The notes under the pieces are model-generated. The model worked only from the letters and a program-made list of their open reading frames with translations. It did no database searches and was not told the DNA's origin. A DNA stretch of 64,000 bases from Pyrinomonadaceae bacterium (GTDB taxonomy: Bacteria > Acidobacteriota > Blastocatellia > Pyrinomonadales > Pyrinomonadaceae): the NCBI GenBank assembly GCA_026129865.1, contig JAHCHG010000001.1:682001-746000 (forward strand), read 5' to 3'. Below, in pieces: positions 8,501 through 17,400 of this stretch. How positions within the stretch are numbered: position 1 is the stretch's first letter; every line of letters begins with the position of its first letter. The position numbers and the translations under genes were made by a program.

Positions 8501-9452
8501 TTGATTTCTGCTCCCTGAATTTGTCCGTCGCCTCGACCAGTGCCGCGGAAATTCCCTTTTCACTTATCGAATGCCCCGCGTCCGCAATGATCTGAAGATC
8601 GGCTTCCGGAAATGCACGGTGAAGTTCCCAGGCGGAAACCGCCGGACAAACGACGTCGTAACGTCCCTGAACGATGACCGTCGGAATATGACGAATCTTA
8701 TCGACGTTTTCAATTAAATAATTCTCGCTCGGGAAGAACGAATTGTTCATAAAATAATGGCATTCGATACGCGCGAGCGCCAAAGCTTCGTTCGGGTCTT
8801 CCCAATGATTCATCAGATCCGGGTCGGGGAAAAGCTTGGACGTTGAACCTTCCCAAACGCTCCACGCGCGGGCGGCGGAAATTCTTGTCGCTTCGTCGTC
8901 GCTTGTCAGCCGCTTGTAATATGCGGACATCATGTCGCCGCGCTCATTTTCGGGTATTTCATCGCGATAACGTTCCCAGAAATCCGGAAAGATCTCGGAC
9001 GCGCCGTATTGGTAAAACCAGTTGAGTTCTTTCCGGCGTGTCAGGAAAATTCCGCGCAGTATCAAACCGCGAACACGATCCGGATGCGTTTCTGCATAAG
9101 CCAAACTGAGCGTACTGCCCCAAGAACCGCCGAAAACGTACCATTTTTCGATATTAAATTTCTCTCGCAGCGTTTCAATATCCTTGATCAGATCCCAAGT
9201 CGTATTTTGTTCAAGCTCGGCGTGCGGAGTCGAACGCCCCGATCCGCGTTGATCGAAAAGAACGATATGATATGCCTCGGGATCGAAAAATCGGCGATAC
9301 ATCGGAATTAAACCGCCGCCCGGACCGCCGTGCAGAAAAACGACAGGAATGCCGTCAGGATTTCCGCATCGTTCGAAATAGATTGTATGTATGTCGGAAA
9401 CTTTTAACATTCCCGAGTCAAATGGTTCAATTTCCGGATAGAGCGTTTTCAT
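8493..9452 (-). CDS. pip: Proline iminopeptidase (prolyl aminopeptidase, family S33)
   Basis: A 319-residue alpha/beta hydrolase. It starts MKTLYPEIEPF, a typical start for this family, so ATG 9452 is chosen over two upstream methionines. Signatures are HGGPGGG, FDQRGSGRS, the nucleophile elbow GGSWGSTL, the acid loop GRYDVVCP and the histidine in DAGHS. The enzyme removes N-terminal proline from peptides in the cytoplasm. All catalytic residues are present. A small L7/L12-tail-like gene overlaps its 3' end. Confidence 0.93.
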   Translation of the reverse strand: MKTLYPEIEPFDSGMLKVSDIHTIYFERCGNPDGIPVVFLHGGPGGGLIPMYRRFFDPEAYHIVLFDQRGSGRSTPHAELEQNTTWDLIKDIETLREKFNIEKWYVFGGSWGSTLSLAYAETHPDRVRGLILRGIFLTRRKELNWFYQYGASEIFPDFWERYRDEIPENERGDMMSAYYKRLTSDDEATRISAARAWSVWEGSTSKLFPDPDLMNHWEDPNEALALARIECHYFMNNSFFPSENYLIENVDKIRHIPTVIVQGRYDVVCPAVSAWELHRAFPEADLQIIADAGHSISEKGISAALVEATDKFREQKSNA

Positions 9453-9520
9453 AATTTGCATGATACAACGATTCGACAAATTTGTTTAATAACTAATTTT
9501 TCCCTTGTGGTAAAAAAATG

Positions 9521-9549
9521 TTGACGCACAACATTTTGTGGTTTATTCT
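9521..9549 (+). promoter_or_regulatory. Sigma-70-type promoter for the short transcript
   Basis: TTGACG at 9521-9526 and TATTCT at 9544-9549 are separated by exactly 17 bases, a near-ideal housekeeping promoter. The expected start site is near 9556. The spacer contains CACAACATTTTGTG, an inverted repeat that could be an operator. The spacing and fit are seen directly; activity is inferred. Confidence 0.75.
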
Positions 9550-9570
9550 GTTTTTGCTTTAACACTGAAG

Positions 9571-9582
9571 AAGGAGGTGATC
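9571..9582 (+). promoter_or_regulatory. Unusually complete Shine-Dalgarno sequence
   Basis: AAGGAGGTGATC is complementary over 12 bases to the usual bacterial 16S rRNA 3' end (GATCACCTCCTT). Most genes in this window have only 4-6 matching bases. GGAGG lies 13 bases before the ATG at 9591, which is longer than the optimal spacing. Confidence 0.75.
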
Positions 9583-9590
9583 TACTAAAC

Positions 9591-9626
9591 ATGCTAAAGA
9601 TTTCCAGTGAGGTGGCTGCGACCTAG
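9591..9626 (+). CDS. Candidate 11-residue peptide ORF
   Basis: ATG at 9591 opens a frame of 11 codons (MLKISSEVAAT) closed by TAG at 9624-9626. Support comes from the exceptionally complete ribosome-binding site upstream and the location inside a discrete transcript. The peptide is too short for similarity reasoning. It may be a leader peptide whose translation affects the following hairpins. It could also be coincidental if AAGGAGGTGATC serves another purpose, such as titrating ribosomes. Confidence 0.5.
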   Translation: MLKISSEVAAT

Positions 9627-9709
9627 CAGCAAGTCTTCCTTGGTTTGTAAGGCTTGTTCGGCTCGCAAAAGTGGTGAGCACAGGTCAATCCAGACAGTTT
9701 ACCGAAAAG

Positions 9710-9743
9710 CCGCAGAGGTCAACATTAACCTTTGCGGTTTTTT
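9710..9743 (+). terminator. Rho-independent terminator of the short transcript
   Basis: CCGCAGAGGT (9710-9719) pairs with ACCTTTGCGG (9728-9737), ten pairs including one G-U, followed by six T. It ends the short transcript about 70 bases before the DUF2911 gene. Confidence 0.85.
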
Positions 9744-9811
9744 CCGTTTTAGGGTTGTCGAAACCATGCTTTTTTGATTGACTTAAATAACAACTTTTTC
9801 AGGAGACATTT

Positions 9812-10663
9812 ATGCGTTTGATCACATTAGTATTTTGTTTGTTGCTTTTCACCCCGATCTCTTTCAGCCAGAATTTGGAAGTTCCGACACTCAGCCCTTT
9901 GGCGGAAGTTACGCAGGAAGTCGCTTTAACGAAGGTAAATTTAAGCTATTCGCGTCCGGGTGCGAAAGGGCGTAAAGTCTTTGGCGATCTGGTTCCGTTC
10001 GGAGAAGTTTGGCGGACAGGTGCAAATGCCTCAACCAAATTAACTTTTACGGAAGATGTAAAGATCGAAGGCAATGCCTTAAAAGCAGGAACTTACGCAC
10101 TTTACACAATTCCGGGTGAGAAGGAATGGACGATAATTATCCACACAAATACAAAACATCGTTCGATTGCGGGAGACGTTTATAAACAGTCGGAAGATGC
10201 GTTCAGATTTACAGTAAAACCCGCGAAAACGTCGAATTTTATTGAAACTTTCACAATTGAATTTACCCATATTACGACAAATTCCTGTCATCTAAAGATC
10301 AGTTGGGAAAACACCGAAGTTAAGTTCGAGATCAAATTTGAGGTTGACGGACAGGTTGATAAACAGATCGCCGAATTGTCGAAAACGCCGGACGGAATGA
10401 GTGCCAGAAATTATTTTCTTGCGGCTGAATACTATTTTCACAACGATAAAGACCTAAACAAAGCGATCGAATGGATAAAAACCGGATTGGAAAAGAGCCC
10501 GAAAAATTTCCAGTATGGATTGCTCCACGCGAAGATCTTGGCCAAACAGGGGAAAAAGGATGAAGCCTTAAAAGTGATCGCTGAAGCAAATGCCTGGGCA
10601 AAAGAAAAAAACAACTCAAATTATATTGAGCAGACACAACTATTCTGGGATTCGATCAAATGA
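9812..10663 (+). CDS. Secreted DUF2911 domain protein with TPR-like C-terminus
   Basis: A 283-residue exported protein. A signal peptide (about residues 1-20, ending SFS-Q) is followed by a DUF2911 domain: VNLSYSRPGAKGRKVFG, VPFGEVWRTGANAST and the strand pair LKAGTYALYTIPG are hallmark segments. The last 80 residues look like two helical TPR-type repeats (LNKAIEWIKTGLE). DUF2911 has no established function. AGGAGA precedes the ATG. The stop overlaps the hutG start (ATGA), so the two are translationally coupled although they seem functionally unrelated. Confidence 0.88.
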   Translation: MRLITLVFCLLLFTPISFSQNLEVPTLSPLAEVTQEVALTKVNLSYSRPGAKGRKVFGDLVPFGEVWRTGANASTKLTFTEDVKIEGNALKAGTYALYTIPGEKEWTIIIHTNTKHRSIAGDVYKQSEDAFRFTVKPAKTSNFIETFTIEFTHITTNSCHLKISWENTEVKFEIKFEVDGQVDKQIAELSKTPDGMSARNYFLAAEYYFHNDKDLNKAIEWIKTGLEKSPKNFQYGLLHAKILAKQGKKDEALKVIAEANAWAKEKNNSNYIEQTQLFWDSIK

Positions 10664-11463
10664 GTTCAATTCCATATTTTTTCGTCGAACCGCAAGCCGA
10701 AAAAGTGCCGTTTGTTTTGAGCATTCCGCATCGCGGGACGGAATTTCCCGATGAATTGAAAGACAATTACGTGCCGGAATTGCAGGAAGTTTTGGACGAT
10801 ACGGATTGGTTTTTAGAAAAGCTTTACGATTTCGCGCCCGACCTCGGAATTACGACGATCTACGCAAAATATTCGCGTTGGGTGATCGACCTTAACCGCG
10901 ATCCGGTCAGCAAACCGCTGTATGATGACGGAAGAATTATCACCGCGCTTTGCCCGACGACCAATTTTTTCGGCAAAGAAATCTACTTAAAGGAAGAATT
11001 TGAACCTGACGATGCGGAAATCGAACGGCGGCTTGAAAATTATTATCGTCCGTATCACCGGAAAATTGATGAAATTATCAATGATTTGAAAGATGAATTC
11101 GGACAAGTTTTATTTTGGGACGCGCATTCGATTCGCCGACGCGTTGAAACGATTCGCAAAGAACCTTTTCCCGATTTTATTCTTGGAAATAACGACGGAA
11201 AAACCGCGGGCGGGGAAATTATTGAGTCAGCACTTGCAAGGCTGCGGAAGAGCGGTTGGCAGATCAATCACAACGACCCGTTCAAAGGCGGATTTTTAAC
11301 GCGCTCTAAAGGAAAACCGGAAAATAATGTTCACGCTCTGCAACTGGAGATGAGCAAAGATTTATATATGGACGCGGCAGAATTAAATTACGATGAGGAT
11401 AAAGCAGAAAAGGTGAAAATGCTTTTGCGAAACACTTTTGAGAATCTAATTGCTTATTGTTGA
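10660..11463 (+). CDS. hutG: N-formylglutamate amidohydrolase (deformylase)
   Basis: A 267-residue member of the N-formylglutamate amidohydrolase family. Motifs are SIPHRGTEFP near the N-terminus, DDTDWF, RWVIDLNRDP, RPYHRKID and WDAHSIR, which contain the metal-binding and substrate residues of the family. It hydrolyses N-formyl-L-glutamate to glutamate and formate, the last step of one histidine degradation route. hutF, whose product is this substrate, lies about 160 bases downstream, which supports the assignment. It overlaps the DUF2911 gene upstream by four bases. Confidence 0.9.
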   Translation: MSSIPYFFVEPQAEKVPFVLSIPHRGTEFPDELKDNYVPELQEVLDDTDWFLEKLYDFAPDLGITTIYAKYSRWVIDLNRDPVSKPLYDDGRIITALCPTTNFFGKEIYLKEEFEPDDAEIERRLENYYRPYHRKIDEIINDLKDEFGQVLFWDAHSIRRRVETIRKEPFPDFILGNNDGKTAGGEIIESALARLRKSGWQINHNDPFKGGFLTRSKGKPENNVHALQLEMSKDLYMDAAELNYDEDKAEKVKMLLRNTFENLIAYC

Positions 11464-11482
11464 CTGGAGCGCAAGCGTCGTA

Positions 11483-11611
11483 GGAGCGCAGGCTGCCAGC
11501 CTGCGTCGTCGAGGAAGCGATAACTCGACGCGTTCGATATCAAATCAAATTTCTTTTCAGCGAAGAATTTACGCGCTTTTCGCGCTCACGTAGGCTGGCA
11601 GCCTGCGCTCC
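11483..11611 (+). repeat. Inverted pair of palindromic intergenic repeats (REP-like)
   Basis: Two arms at 11483-11505 and 11589-11611 are inverted copies of each other, sharing AGGCTGGCAGCCTGCGCTCC. Each arm is itself a palindrome: GCAGGCTG and CAGCCTGC flank one centre base in the left arm. The roughly 80 bases between them hold no gene. The arrangement resembles REP/BIME elements. It lies in the middle of the hutG-hutF pair, where the RNA hairpin could tune expression of the downstream gene. Confidence 0.8.
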
Positions 11612-11620
11612 ATTTCTAAG

Positions 11621-12970
11621 ATGAAATTCCACTTCAAAAAATTACTGCAAAATGACGGCTGGCTCGAAAACGTCGTGGTCGAAACCAAAGTAAACGGCGT
11701 GATTATTGCGATCGAGGAAAACGTCAGCGAAGCGGAATCAAGTAACTACCTTGCGATTCCCGGTTTCCAAAACGCACATTCGCATGCTTTTCAATATGCG
11801 ATGGCGGGAATCGCCGAAAATCATTCCGCTGGCGAAAGCGATTTCTGGAGCTGGCGCGAGGCAATGTATAAGCTCGCGCTCGCCCTAGATCCCGACCAGC
11901 TGGAAGCGATCGCGACGATGCTGTATGCCGAGATGCTGCGCCACGGCTACACACACGTCGCGGAATTTCATTACCTTCATCACGAGAAGAACGGAAAGCC
12001 TTTCGATAACCTGGCTGAGATGGGCTCGCGCCTTATTTCCGCAGCGAAGACTGCCGGAATCGGCATCACGTTGGTTCCTATCTTCTATCAAAAGGGCGGC
12101 TTTGATAAATCTCCGGAACCGAATCAAAAGCGTTTCATTTCAAATTCCGTCGAGGGATATCAGAAACTTTTCGAGGCATCGGAACGCGCCTGCAGACATT
12201 ACGAACACGCTAATATCGCCATTGGAATTCACTCGCTGCGCGGCGTCGAACCCGAGGCGGTCAAGGAAGTTGCCGAAAATTTCAGCAAAGATATTCCGTT
12301 TCACATACATATTTCAGAACAGTTGAAGGAAGTCGCTGATTGCGAAGCTTTTTTGGGAAAACGACCGGTCGAATGGATGCTCGAAAACATCGATCTTTCC
12401 GACAGATTTCATTTTGTTCACGCGACGCATTTGAATGAAGGGGAAATTGCCGGGTTAGCTGAAAAGGGCGTCAACGTAGTGCTTTGCCCGACGACCGAGG
12501 GAAATCTCGGCGACGGGATATTTCCGCTCATCGAGTTTCAAAATCATAGCGGAAACTGGAGCATCGGCACCGATTCGCACGTTTCACTGAATCCTTTTGA
12601 AGAATTGCGCCTGTTAGATTACGGGCAGCGGCTGATCTCGCACAAACGCGACAGTTTTACGGGTGAAAACGGCGGCAGCAGCGCCGTGTCTGCCATCCGG
12701 CAGACGACGATCGCAGGCAGAAAAGCGATGAATAATTTTTCGCAAGATTACTTCTCTGTCGATCAATCTTTCAACGCATGTGTTATTTCAGCCGAACATC
12801 CGCTAATTCAAACGTCCTCGCGCGAAAACCTGTTAAATACTATTGTTTATTCGTCGGATGAAACGATGCAGAGAGGTGCGATTTTTAGCGGAAATTGGAA
12901 AATCATAAATCCAAATCATGAATTTACCCAAAACTTTGTGAAAGTTTTAAAAGATCTAAAACATCGTTAG
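11621..12970 (+). CDS. hutF: Formimidoylglutamate deiminase
   Basis: A 449-residue amidohydrolase-superfamily enzyme. Zinc-site landmarks are GFQNAHSHAFQ (first HxH), the HIHISEQ histidine, HFVHATHL, and the late aspartate in IGTDSHVSLNP, whose SHV context is typical of HutF. It converts N-formimino-L-glutamate to N-formyl-L-glutamate and ammonia, feeding HutG encoded just upstream. No hutH, hutU or hutI is in the window. No strong ribosome-binding site precedes the ATG, and the REP-like repeat ends nine bases before it. Confidence 0.93.
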   Translation: MKFHFKKLLQNDGWLENVVVETKVNGVIIAIEENVSEAESSNYLAIPGFQNAHSHAFQYAMAGIAENHSAGESDFWSWREAMYKLALALDPDQLEAIATMLYAEMLRHGYTHVAEFHYLHHEKNGKPFDNLAEMGSRLISAAKTAGIGITLVPIFYQKGGFDKSPEPNQKRFISNSVEGYQKLFEASERACRHYEHANIAIGIHSLRGVEPEAVKEVAENFSKDIPFHIHISEQLKEVADCEAFLGKRPVEWMLENIDLSDRFHFVHATHLNEGEIAGLAEKGVNVVLCPTTEGNLGDGIFPLIEFQNHSGNWSIGTDSHVSLNPFEELRLLDYGQRLISHKRDSFTGENGGSSAVSAIRQTTIAGRKAMNNFSQDYFSVDQSFNACVISAEHPLIQTSSRENLLNTIVYSSDETMQRGAIFSGNWKIINPNHEFTQNFVKVLKDLKHR

Positions 12971-13161
12971 TAAATTGTCGTTCTTTTGCGCTCTTCTTTT
13001 AGATATTCTAAAAATTATAATCTTCAAAACTGAATATAATTATTAATTAACAATTAGTAATTTTTAATTATTTTTTTCCAAAAAAATTCGACATTAAGTA
13101 AAATCCGGATTTCTGAAATCTTAAAAATTAGACGGTAACTACGATAATTTCTTATTAGCCT

Positions 13162-13782
13162 TTATCTTCTACTTACAAATAAATTATCTTTCACCCAAAA
13201 ACGCCACGGTTTCTCCGCGAATTCTGCGGCGTAATCGATACCGATCCGCTTTCCCGAAACGATCTGGTTTTTTGGAATTTCCTTTCCTTCTTCGAGCCAG
13301 ACCTTTTTGCCCAATAGATCCTCGCGGTCGAATGATTTGTCGATGCCTAGTGCGATGCAGAGTTTTCCGGGACCTGACGTGAGATTTTTGTCCGGCATTT
13401 TTACATGCGGATCTTTGCTTTTGGCGATCCTCCTCGCCCGCATCACTTCAATATTTTCGAGCGGTTCGACGGCTCTGACAAGGATCGCGTGCGGCGTTTC
13501 GGCTTCGCCGGCGACGACGTTGAACTGAAAATACATTCCGTAAACAAAAAAGATATACGCGGTGCCGCCGATTCCGTACATCGTTTCCGTACGTTTCGTG
13601 CGGCGGTTTTTATACGAATGGGCGGCTTTGTCGATCGCACCTAAGTACGCTTCGGTTTCGACGATCGTTGCTGAAACTCGTTCGCCGGATGCAGTGGGAA
13701 CAACCAGAAGTTTTCCGAGCAGATCCTGAGCGACCTGCAGCGTATCTTCACGCGTATAAAATTCGCGCGACAATTTTTTCAT
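13162..13782 (-). CDS. Alkyladenine/3-methyladenine DNA glycosylase (AAG/MPG type)
   Basis: A 206-residue protein of the eukaryote-type Aag family, also common in bacteria. Landmarks are LARDLLGK-like AQDLLGKLLV, VETEAYLG containing the catalytic glutamate, DKAAHSYKN, GGTAYIFFVYGMYFQFNV and LTSGPGKLCIALGI. It excises alkylated and deaminated purines as the first step of base excision repair. The length is normal and no key residue is missing. The 190 bases between it and the convergent hutF end are very AT-rich and hold no visible gene. Confidence 0.93.
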   Translation of the reverse strand: MKKLSREFYTREDTLQVAQDLLGKLLVVPTASGERVSATIVETEAYLGAIDKAAHSYKNRRTKRTETMYGIGGTAYIFFVYGMYFQFNVVAGEAETPHAILVRAVEPLENIEVMRARRIAKSKDPHVKMPDKNLTSGPGKLCIALGIDKSFDREDLLGKKVWLEEGKEIPKNQIVSGKRIGIDYAAEFAEKPWRFWVKDNLFVSRR

Positions 13783-13791
13783 AAAGATCTG

Positions 13792-13893
13792 CCCGCCAGA
13801 GTTACGGCTTTAGCCGTGAACGCTCCCGCCAGAGTTACGGCTTTAGCCGTGAATGCTCCCGCCAGAGTTACGGCTTTAGCCGTGAATGCTCCC
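13792..13893 (+). repeat. Three tandem copies of a 33-bp palindrome-bearing repeat
   Basis: The unit begins CGCCAGAGTTACGGCTTTAG and recurs with exact 33-base period (copies starting at 13794, 13827 and 13860), differing by one base. Each unit contains the hairpin ACGGC-TTTA-GCCGT. It sits just upstream of the glycosylase ATG on the minus strand. It is not a CRISPR array: there are no unique spacers. Confidence 0.9.
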
Positions 13894-13910
13894 GATTCGC
13901 GGACCGAATT

Positions 13911-13966
13911 TCACGCATAAATGCGTAACTCTGGCGTTTTTCACGAATAAATGCGTAATTCTGGCG
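13911..13966 (-). repeat. Two inverted relatives of the 33-bp repeat with a different stem
   Basis: Copies at 13911-13936 and 13941-13966 are inverted relative to the tandem array. The outer CGCCAGAGTTAC is kept, while the inner stem changes from GGC/GCC to GCA/TGC in the first copy, so the hairpin is preserved with different bases. The second copy is less perfect. Confidence 0.8.
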
Positions 13967-13980
13967 CAATTTTTTAATAT

Positions 13981-14346
13981 CTATTCGCTGCCGAAATCCT
14001 CCGGATAATAGATCAATTCGACGATCTGACCGCCGACGCCTTTTGTATAAAACGACGATGTTCCGTCACGATGCGGTTTTATCGGTCGATTTTCACGCTC
14101 GGCGGCGGCTTTAAGTTCCTCCATTGAATCGACCTTCATGCCGATATGCGGCGGATGTTTCGAATTGGGCGGCAAAAGCGCGACGCCGAATCCCCGCGGA
14201 TCGCGCATCATCGCCCAATCTTCATAAACGGTTTCGGTTGTGAATCCAAGCCGCTCATATTCCGCGACGTCCTTCGCAAGATCCTCGCATTTGACCGCAA
14301 TGTGATCAACCGTGCCCGTAAATCTTTTTTCGTTTGTGGTTTCCAT
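13981..14346 (-). CDS. VOC-family (glyoxalase/dioxygenase fold) protein
   Basis: A 121-residue one-domain protein. TVDHIAVKCEDLAKDVAEYERLGF and a C-terminal GGQIVELIYYPEDF match the paired beta-alpha-beta-beta-beta VOC fold. Metal-ligand candidates are the first-strand histidine in DHIAVKC, the histidine in PHIGMKV and the late glutamate in IVELIYY, as in glyoxalase I relatives. Substrate is unknown. The frame extends upstream to 14376, but ATG 14346 has GGGAG eight bases before it and is preferred. Confidence 0.8.
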   Translation of the reverse strand: METTNEKRFTGTVDHIAVKCEDLAKDVAEYERLGFTTETVYEDWAMMRDPRGFGVALLPPNSKHPPHIGMKVDSMEELKAAAERENRPIKPHRDGTSSFYTKGVGGQIVELIYYPEDFGSE

Positions 14347-14410
14347 CGTTATTACTCCCTGCCAAAATCTTAACAATTTTTGAAACCGAATTGAAATATG
14401 ACCGGCAAAC

Positions 14411-14449
14411 GAAAACGGCGAGTCTTGGATAAAAAGACCCGCCGTTTTC
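14411..14449 (-). terminator. Terminator downstream of the giant protease gene
   Basis: GAAAACGGCG (14411-14420) pairs with CGCCGTTTTC (14440-14449), and GTCTT with AAGAC continues the stem past one mismatch, giving 15 pairs around a 7-base loop. A and T tracts flank both sides, so it can serve the protease gene on the minus strand; no plus-strand gene ends here. Confidence 0.85.
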
Positions 14450-14468
14450 TTAATTTAGAAAGGAACGA

Positions 14469-17400
14469 TCATTTGATGAACACAGTCGGATCACCGATCA
14501 ATGTCCATGTTCGCTTTATGTTCATGTCGGACGATGCCGCTTTTGTCGATCGAACTATATCACCGATCCGCAGTGTTCCCGCCGGACTGTTAAAGATTTG
14601 CCGCGTAAATATCCGCGATATCTCAAACTGCTTATCAGGATATGTCGTTCCCGACGAAGCCCAAACCGCTATCGCACCGCCGCCCTGACGTTTGACCAAG
14701 GTTTCCGCCATGCTGTCAAAAATCGGGTTTGGAATGTACGCATTCAAGCAGGTCATCAGAAGATAAGTGGAATATTTTGAATTATTCAACTGTGCGACAT
14801 CTTCAACTCTGAAAACGTTTTGCGACGCCATCAAACTCGGAGCACCATGCCCGTTAAATGTCACTAACAAAGGTCCTTCGTTGAGCCTGGTCATTACCTG
14901 CTGGTGCATCTGCGAATCCGACATTTGCGAACGGTCGATTCGGGTTGATGTCGCAAAAGACGGCATCTCCGATTGCAAAGCATCGGAATAATTTTCAAAA
15001 CCGCGATCCGTTAACAGGATATTATCCATATCGCGCTGCGCCTGACGGTCATATTCCGCGAGCTTTGCAACTGCATGTGCAGCTTCGGAATCGTTCGAAA
15101 CGGGCAATCGACCGATCGCCAGATCTTCTATTCCATCTTCGTCAAAATCCGCGAACCAACTATCAGAGGTCGTTTCCTGATGTGTGGTGTCGATATATTT
15201 TGTCGGCACCTGATCGGGAACCTGATAGTTTTGGTAACCGCGAGGGTCAAAAGTCGTATCGCCGAAAAGAAGCACGTAACGAGGCGATTTTTTCCAAACT
15301 TGGACGGCATTCTTGAGAAATTCCTTTATCGCAAGCGGCGATGGTTCGCCGAATCCAAATTCGTCAAATATATCGCTGACAGATACAACAACAGTCTCAA
15401 GATTCTGTGTTCTTCGAAGATCCGCTAGGTTTTTTGCGCTCTCAGCGAATTGGTCGTACGAAATTATGATCAGATCGGCAGAATTTTTTGCGGCATTCCA
15501 ATCCGAAGGTTCATTCGCAACGATCCGCCTGGGCGACTCGAACGCGGTTCTGGAGAGTGCCAAGATTTCACGTTCATGATTCTCAGGAGCAATTCGAAGA
15601 GCGAATGCATCAGCTGAGGATTCACTATATGTCGGAACGCGCCGCCGGGCAGCACCGTTGTCGACCTCAAACAGTTCGATCTCTTTGTCCGAAAATCCGT
15701 CGATAAGTCCGGCTTCGCCGGCAGGAAGGATAAACCGCAATCGATTCGACTCTGCAATGAATTTTCGGGGGTATGTCAGAGCGATCGAATCGATCGCGCT
15801 GTAATCCGCACCGGCGCTAACCGCTTGAAGTTGTACTGTGTTAGTTCCTTCTAACACGTAGTTCAACGGAATATCATAACTAATCGACCTGTTCTCTTCC
15901 GGAGCAAATTCGACGGTTCCAAGCTGAATTCCATTAAAGACGATATTGACAAGATGACTTCCGGTGTTTAAGCCCTGAAGCCGGACGGTCAACCTGGAAT
16001 TACCTTCGGCAGCCAGGTCTTTAACCGTCAAATTCTTATTAACAGCCGCCGAATTTGAAACGAGCGAACCGAAATAGTTCTTGTCGTCGCCGTTCCGGAT
16101 TGCCGGGAAATAAGTGAATCTTTCATCCAGTATAGTCGTCTGATCAAAACTAGAAGGTGTCCGGTCCGTGCGAGGCACGTCTCCTTTTACAGGTTCCAAA
16201 CGTGCGCCCGGGCTTTCGCCTTCCACTAGATAATAAACCTTTTCCGCAGTCCAGATCTTGTCATTTCCGCTTCCGAAAAATTCGATGGATCCATCGGAAT
16301 TTAACCCGAACGGAATTTCTTCTCCATTTGCGAAAAGCTGCCAATAATCCCTGTTTGACGAGCCGGAAAAGCCGGATGCAGCCAATTGAGCGGCGGAAAC
16401 TGTGTATAAGCCATCGTGATCGACAATTATTTTTACGCCTTTCATTCCGGCGATCTGTTTTTGCCGCTCGGTGAACGCAGCGTGGAAACCTTCGGTTTCG
16501 TTGTTCGGTGTTTCAGCAACGAATTCCCGTTCAGGAGCCCGGTCAAATTTATCAACTTCAATAAACAGTTCCGACCGTGGCTGAAGCGACGAAAACTTTA
16601 TTCTCGGAAAGATCGGACCGTGAAGCGTTGTTTTTCCGCTCATTTCAAGGTCTTCAAGATAGTAAACCGCATTCGATTTAGGATCATGGTCCCGGATCAT
16701 ATAGCGGTCGCCTGATGCGACGAGATTTGCGGTCGATTTCAGAGCATTTCCCGCTATCAATCCGCGGTTTACAAGTTCTCGCTTGCCGTTTGATTCGCGG
16801 TAGACGTTAAATCCGAGATTTTCAAATTCTAACGCTGTCGACCATTCAATGACCGTTTCGCTTCCGTCAGAATATGCCTCGAACTTTTCCAAATTTACAT
16901 AAGATGGAGCGACGATAAATCCAAAATCTACGGTCGGATTTCGTGTCGATCCCTGAGCGTTGGAAATTATGTTGTTGTTCAAAGCGCCTGCATTTCCCGG
17001 CGACAACGTAACAAGGTTCGACACCGTTAACCCGGCAAACTGACCCGTTCCCGGATAGCCGTTGTCGTCGCTGTCGATATTGTCGTCAGGATTCAAAGAC
17101 GTCGGAGTGCTCGAAGTGCCGCCGTTTCCGACCGCAACACGATACTGTCCCGGCGGTAAACCGCAAAGACTGTAATCGCCCGAAGAATTGGTTGCGGTTC
17201 CGCCGATCGCGTCATCGCTCGTGCCCAAGATCCCGTCCGGACCGACCTGCACCTCTGCATTTGACGAATCAAAAACACGAACTCTAATGAAGGGAATTCC
17301 CGTTTCGCCCGGATTTAAGATCCCGTTGTTGTTCCCTCCCGAACTCGTATCGTTCCAAAGCGTACCGTTCAGACACATTTGATAAAAACCGATATCGATG

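Larger units (their letters stand above)
9556..9743 (+). ncRNA. Short structured transcript of unknown class carrying an 11-codon ORF
   Basis: A self-contained unit of about 190 nt lies between a good promoter and a terminator, in a gap with no conventional gene. Several hairpins are visible: GCTGC/GCAGC around 9615-9630 with the mini-ORF stop in its loop, CCTT/AAGG around 9638-9652, and GCTC/GAGC around 9661-9679. It does not match 4.5S SRP RNA, tmRNA, RNase P or 6S RNA features known to the annotator. It may be a translated leader, a dual-function small RNA, or an attenuated leader of the downstream DUF2911 gene. Confidence 0.6.

Noticed and set aside
9556..9743. SRP RNA, tmRNA, RNase P or 6S RNA
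   Set aside because: The conserved cores of these RNAs are absent and the length or layout does not fit.
13792..13966. Possible CRISPR array
   Set aside because: The 33-base units are directly adjacent with no unique spacers, and each contains its own palindrome; no cas gene is present.
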